NCBI GenBank assembly: GCA_023429565.1
Contig: JAEZDJ010000029.1
Location: 1-42,776 of the forward strand
Length of the DNA stretch: 42,776 bases
Source: Actinomycetes bacterium
Lineage (GTDB): Bacteria > Actinomycetota > Coriobacteriia > Coriobacteriales > Eggerthellaceae
Reading direction: 5' to 3'
Under the pieces are notes generated by a model that worked only from the letters and a program-made list of their open reading frames with translations, searched no databases and was not told the origin of the DNA. This document shows positions 42,664-42,776 of the stretch, one piece after another. A program made the translations under genes and the position numbers. Each line of letters begins with the position of its first letter. Position 1 is the stretch's first letter.

Positions 42664-42776
42664 TCATTTTTGCAGGTGGACAATTGATAATCTCATCAGT
42701 TAAGGATGCAAGAGTAGCGATGGGGGAAGGGGCGGGGCAACGTACGGCGCAACGAGTCACGAGTTGCGCAGTGGAA
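42664..42776. other. Right window edge, nothing recognised
   Basis: The last 113 bases contain no frame or site I can support. Confidence 0.3.

Overview
The window looks like an accessory-rich chromosomal segment of a gut actinobacterium of the Coriobacteriia, probably Eggerthellaceae. This is inferred from mid-to-high GC, strong GGAGG ribosome sites, several Tat-exported FAD reductase lipoproteins, two LuxR regulators fused to roughly twelve membrane helices, and many AAA/DUF4143 ATPases. No rRNA or tRNA gene was recognised, and I assign no species.

Bases 1-16,500 form a defence and mobile-element island. At the left edge an IS3-family element ends beside a RhuM gene that lacks its C-terminal half. 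Next comes a complete four-gene type I Wadjet operon (jetA-jetB-jetC-jetD, 1290-8152), followed by a decayed IS3 OrfB. The island continues with an AbiEi/AbiEii toxin-antitoxin pair that has an operator-like dyad at its promoter, a sugar-transferase fragment, two AAA/DUF4143 ATPases, a two-repeat CRISPR-like element (36-bp repeats, 35-nt spacer), a second IS3 scrap and a Fic protein. Five copies of a palindromic AGAGGGGTCTGACCC-type repeat sit between genes here and were not seen further right.

Bases 16,700-33,000 are mainly redox. They hold a cytochrome-b-like membrane protein, a Tat flavoprotein broken by one in-frame TAA, a membrane LuxR regulator fused tail-to-tail to a scrap of another LuxR gene, a third DUF4143 ATPase and a second membrane LuxR regulator. 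That regulator is divergent from an intact FAD/FMN reductase, which is followed by ApbE, the enzyme expected to attach its FMN. A P-type Ca2+-like ATPase and another Tat flavoprotein complete the block.

Bases 33,000-42,776 hold a LysR regulator, a circularly permuted ATP-grasp enzyme, an HdeD/DUF308 membrane protein, a two-gene operon of a SatD-family protein and a DUF3307 membrane protein, a fourth Tat flavoprotein with a strong terminator, a second LysR regulator, and a lipoprotein with a Cys-containing C-terminal motif behind a long operator-like dyad.

Two themes connect the genes. One is anti-mobile-element defence at the left. The other is a set of separately regulated exported flavoenzymes, probably terminal reductases for different organic electron acceptors. 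The best candidate for an undescribed system is the SatD-DUF3307 pair (36931-38615). SatD carries motifs resembling nucleotide cyclase/polymerase palm domains plus a C-terminal helix-turn-helix, and it is translationally coupled to a multi-helix membrane protein, an arrangement that recalls cyclase-effector signalling modules.
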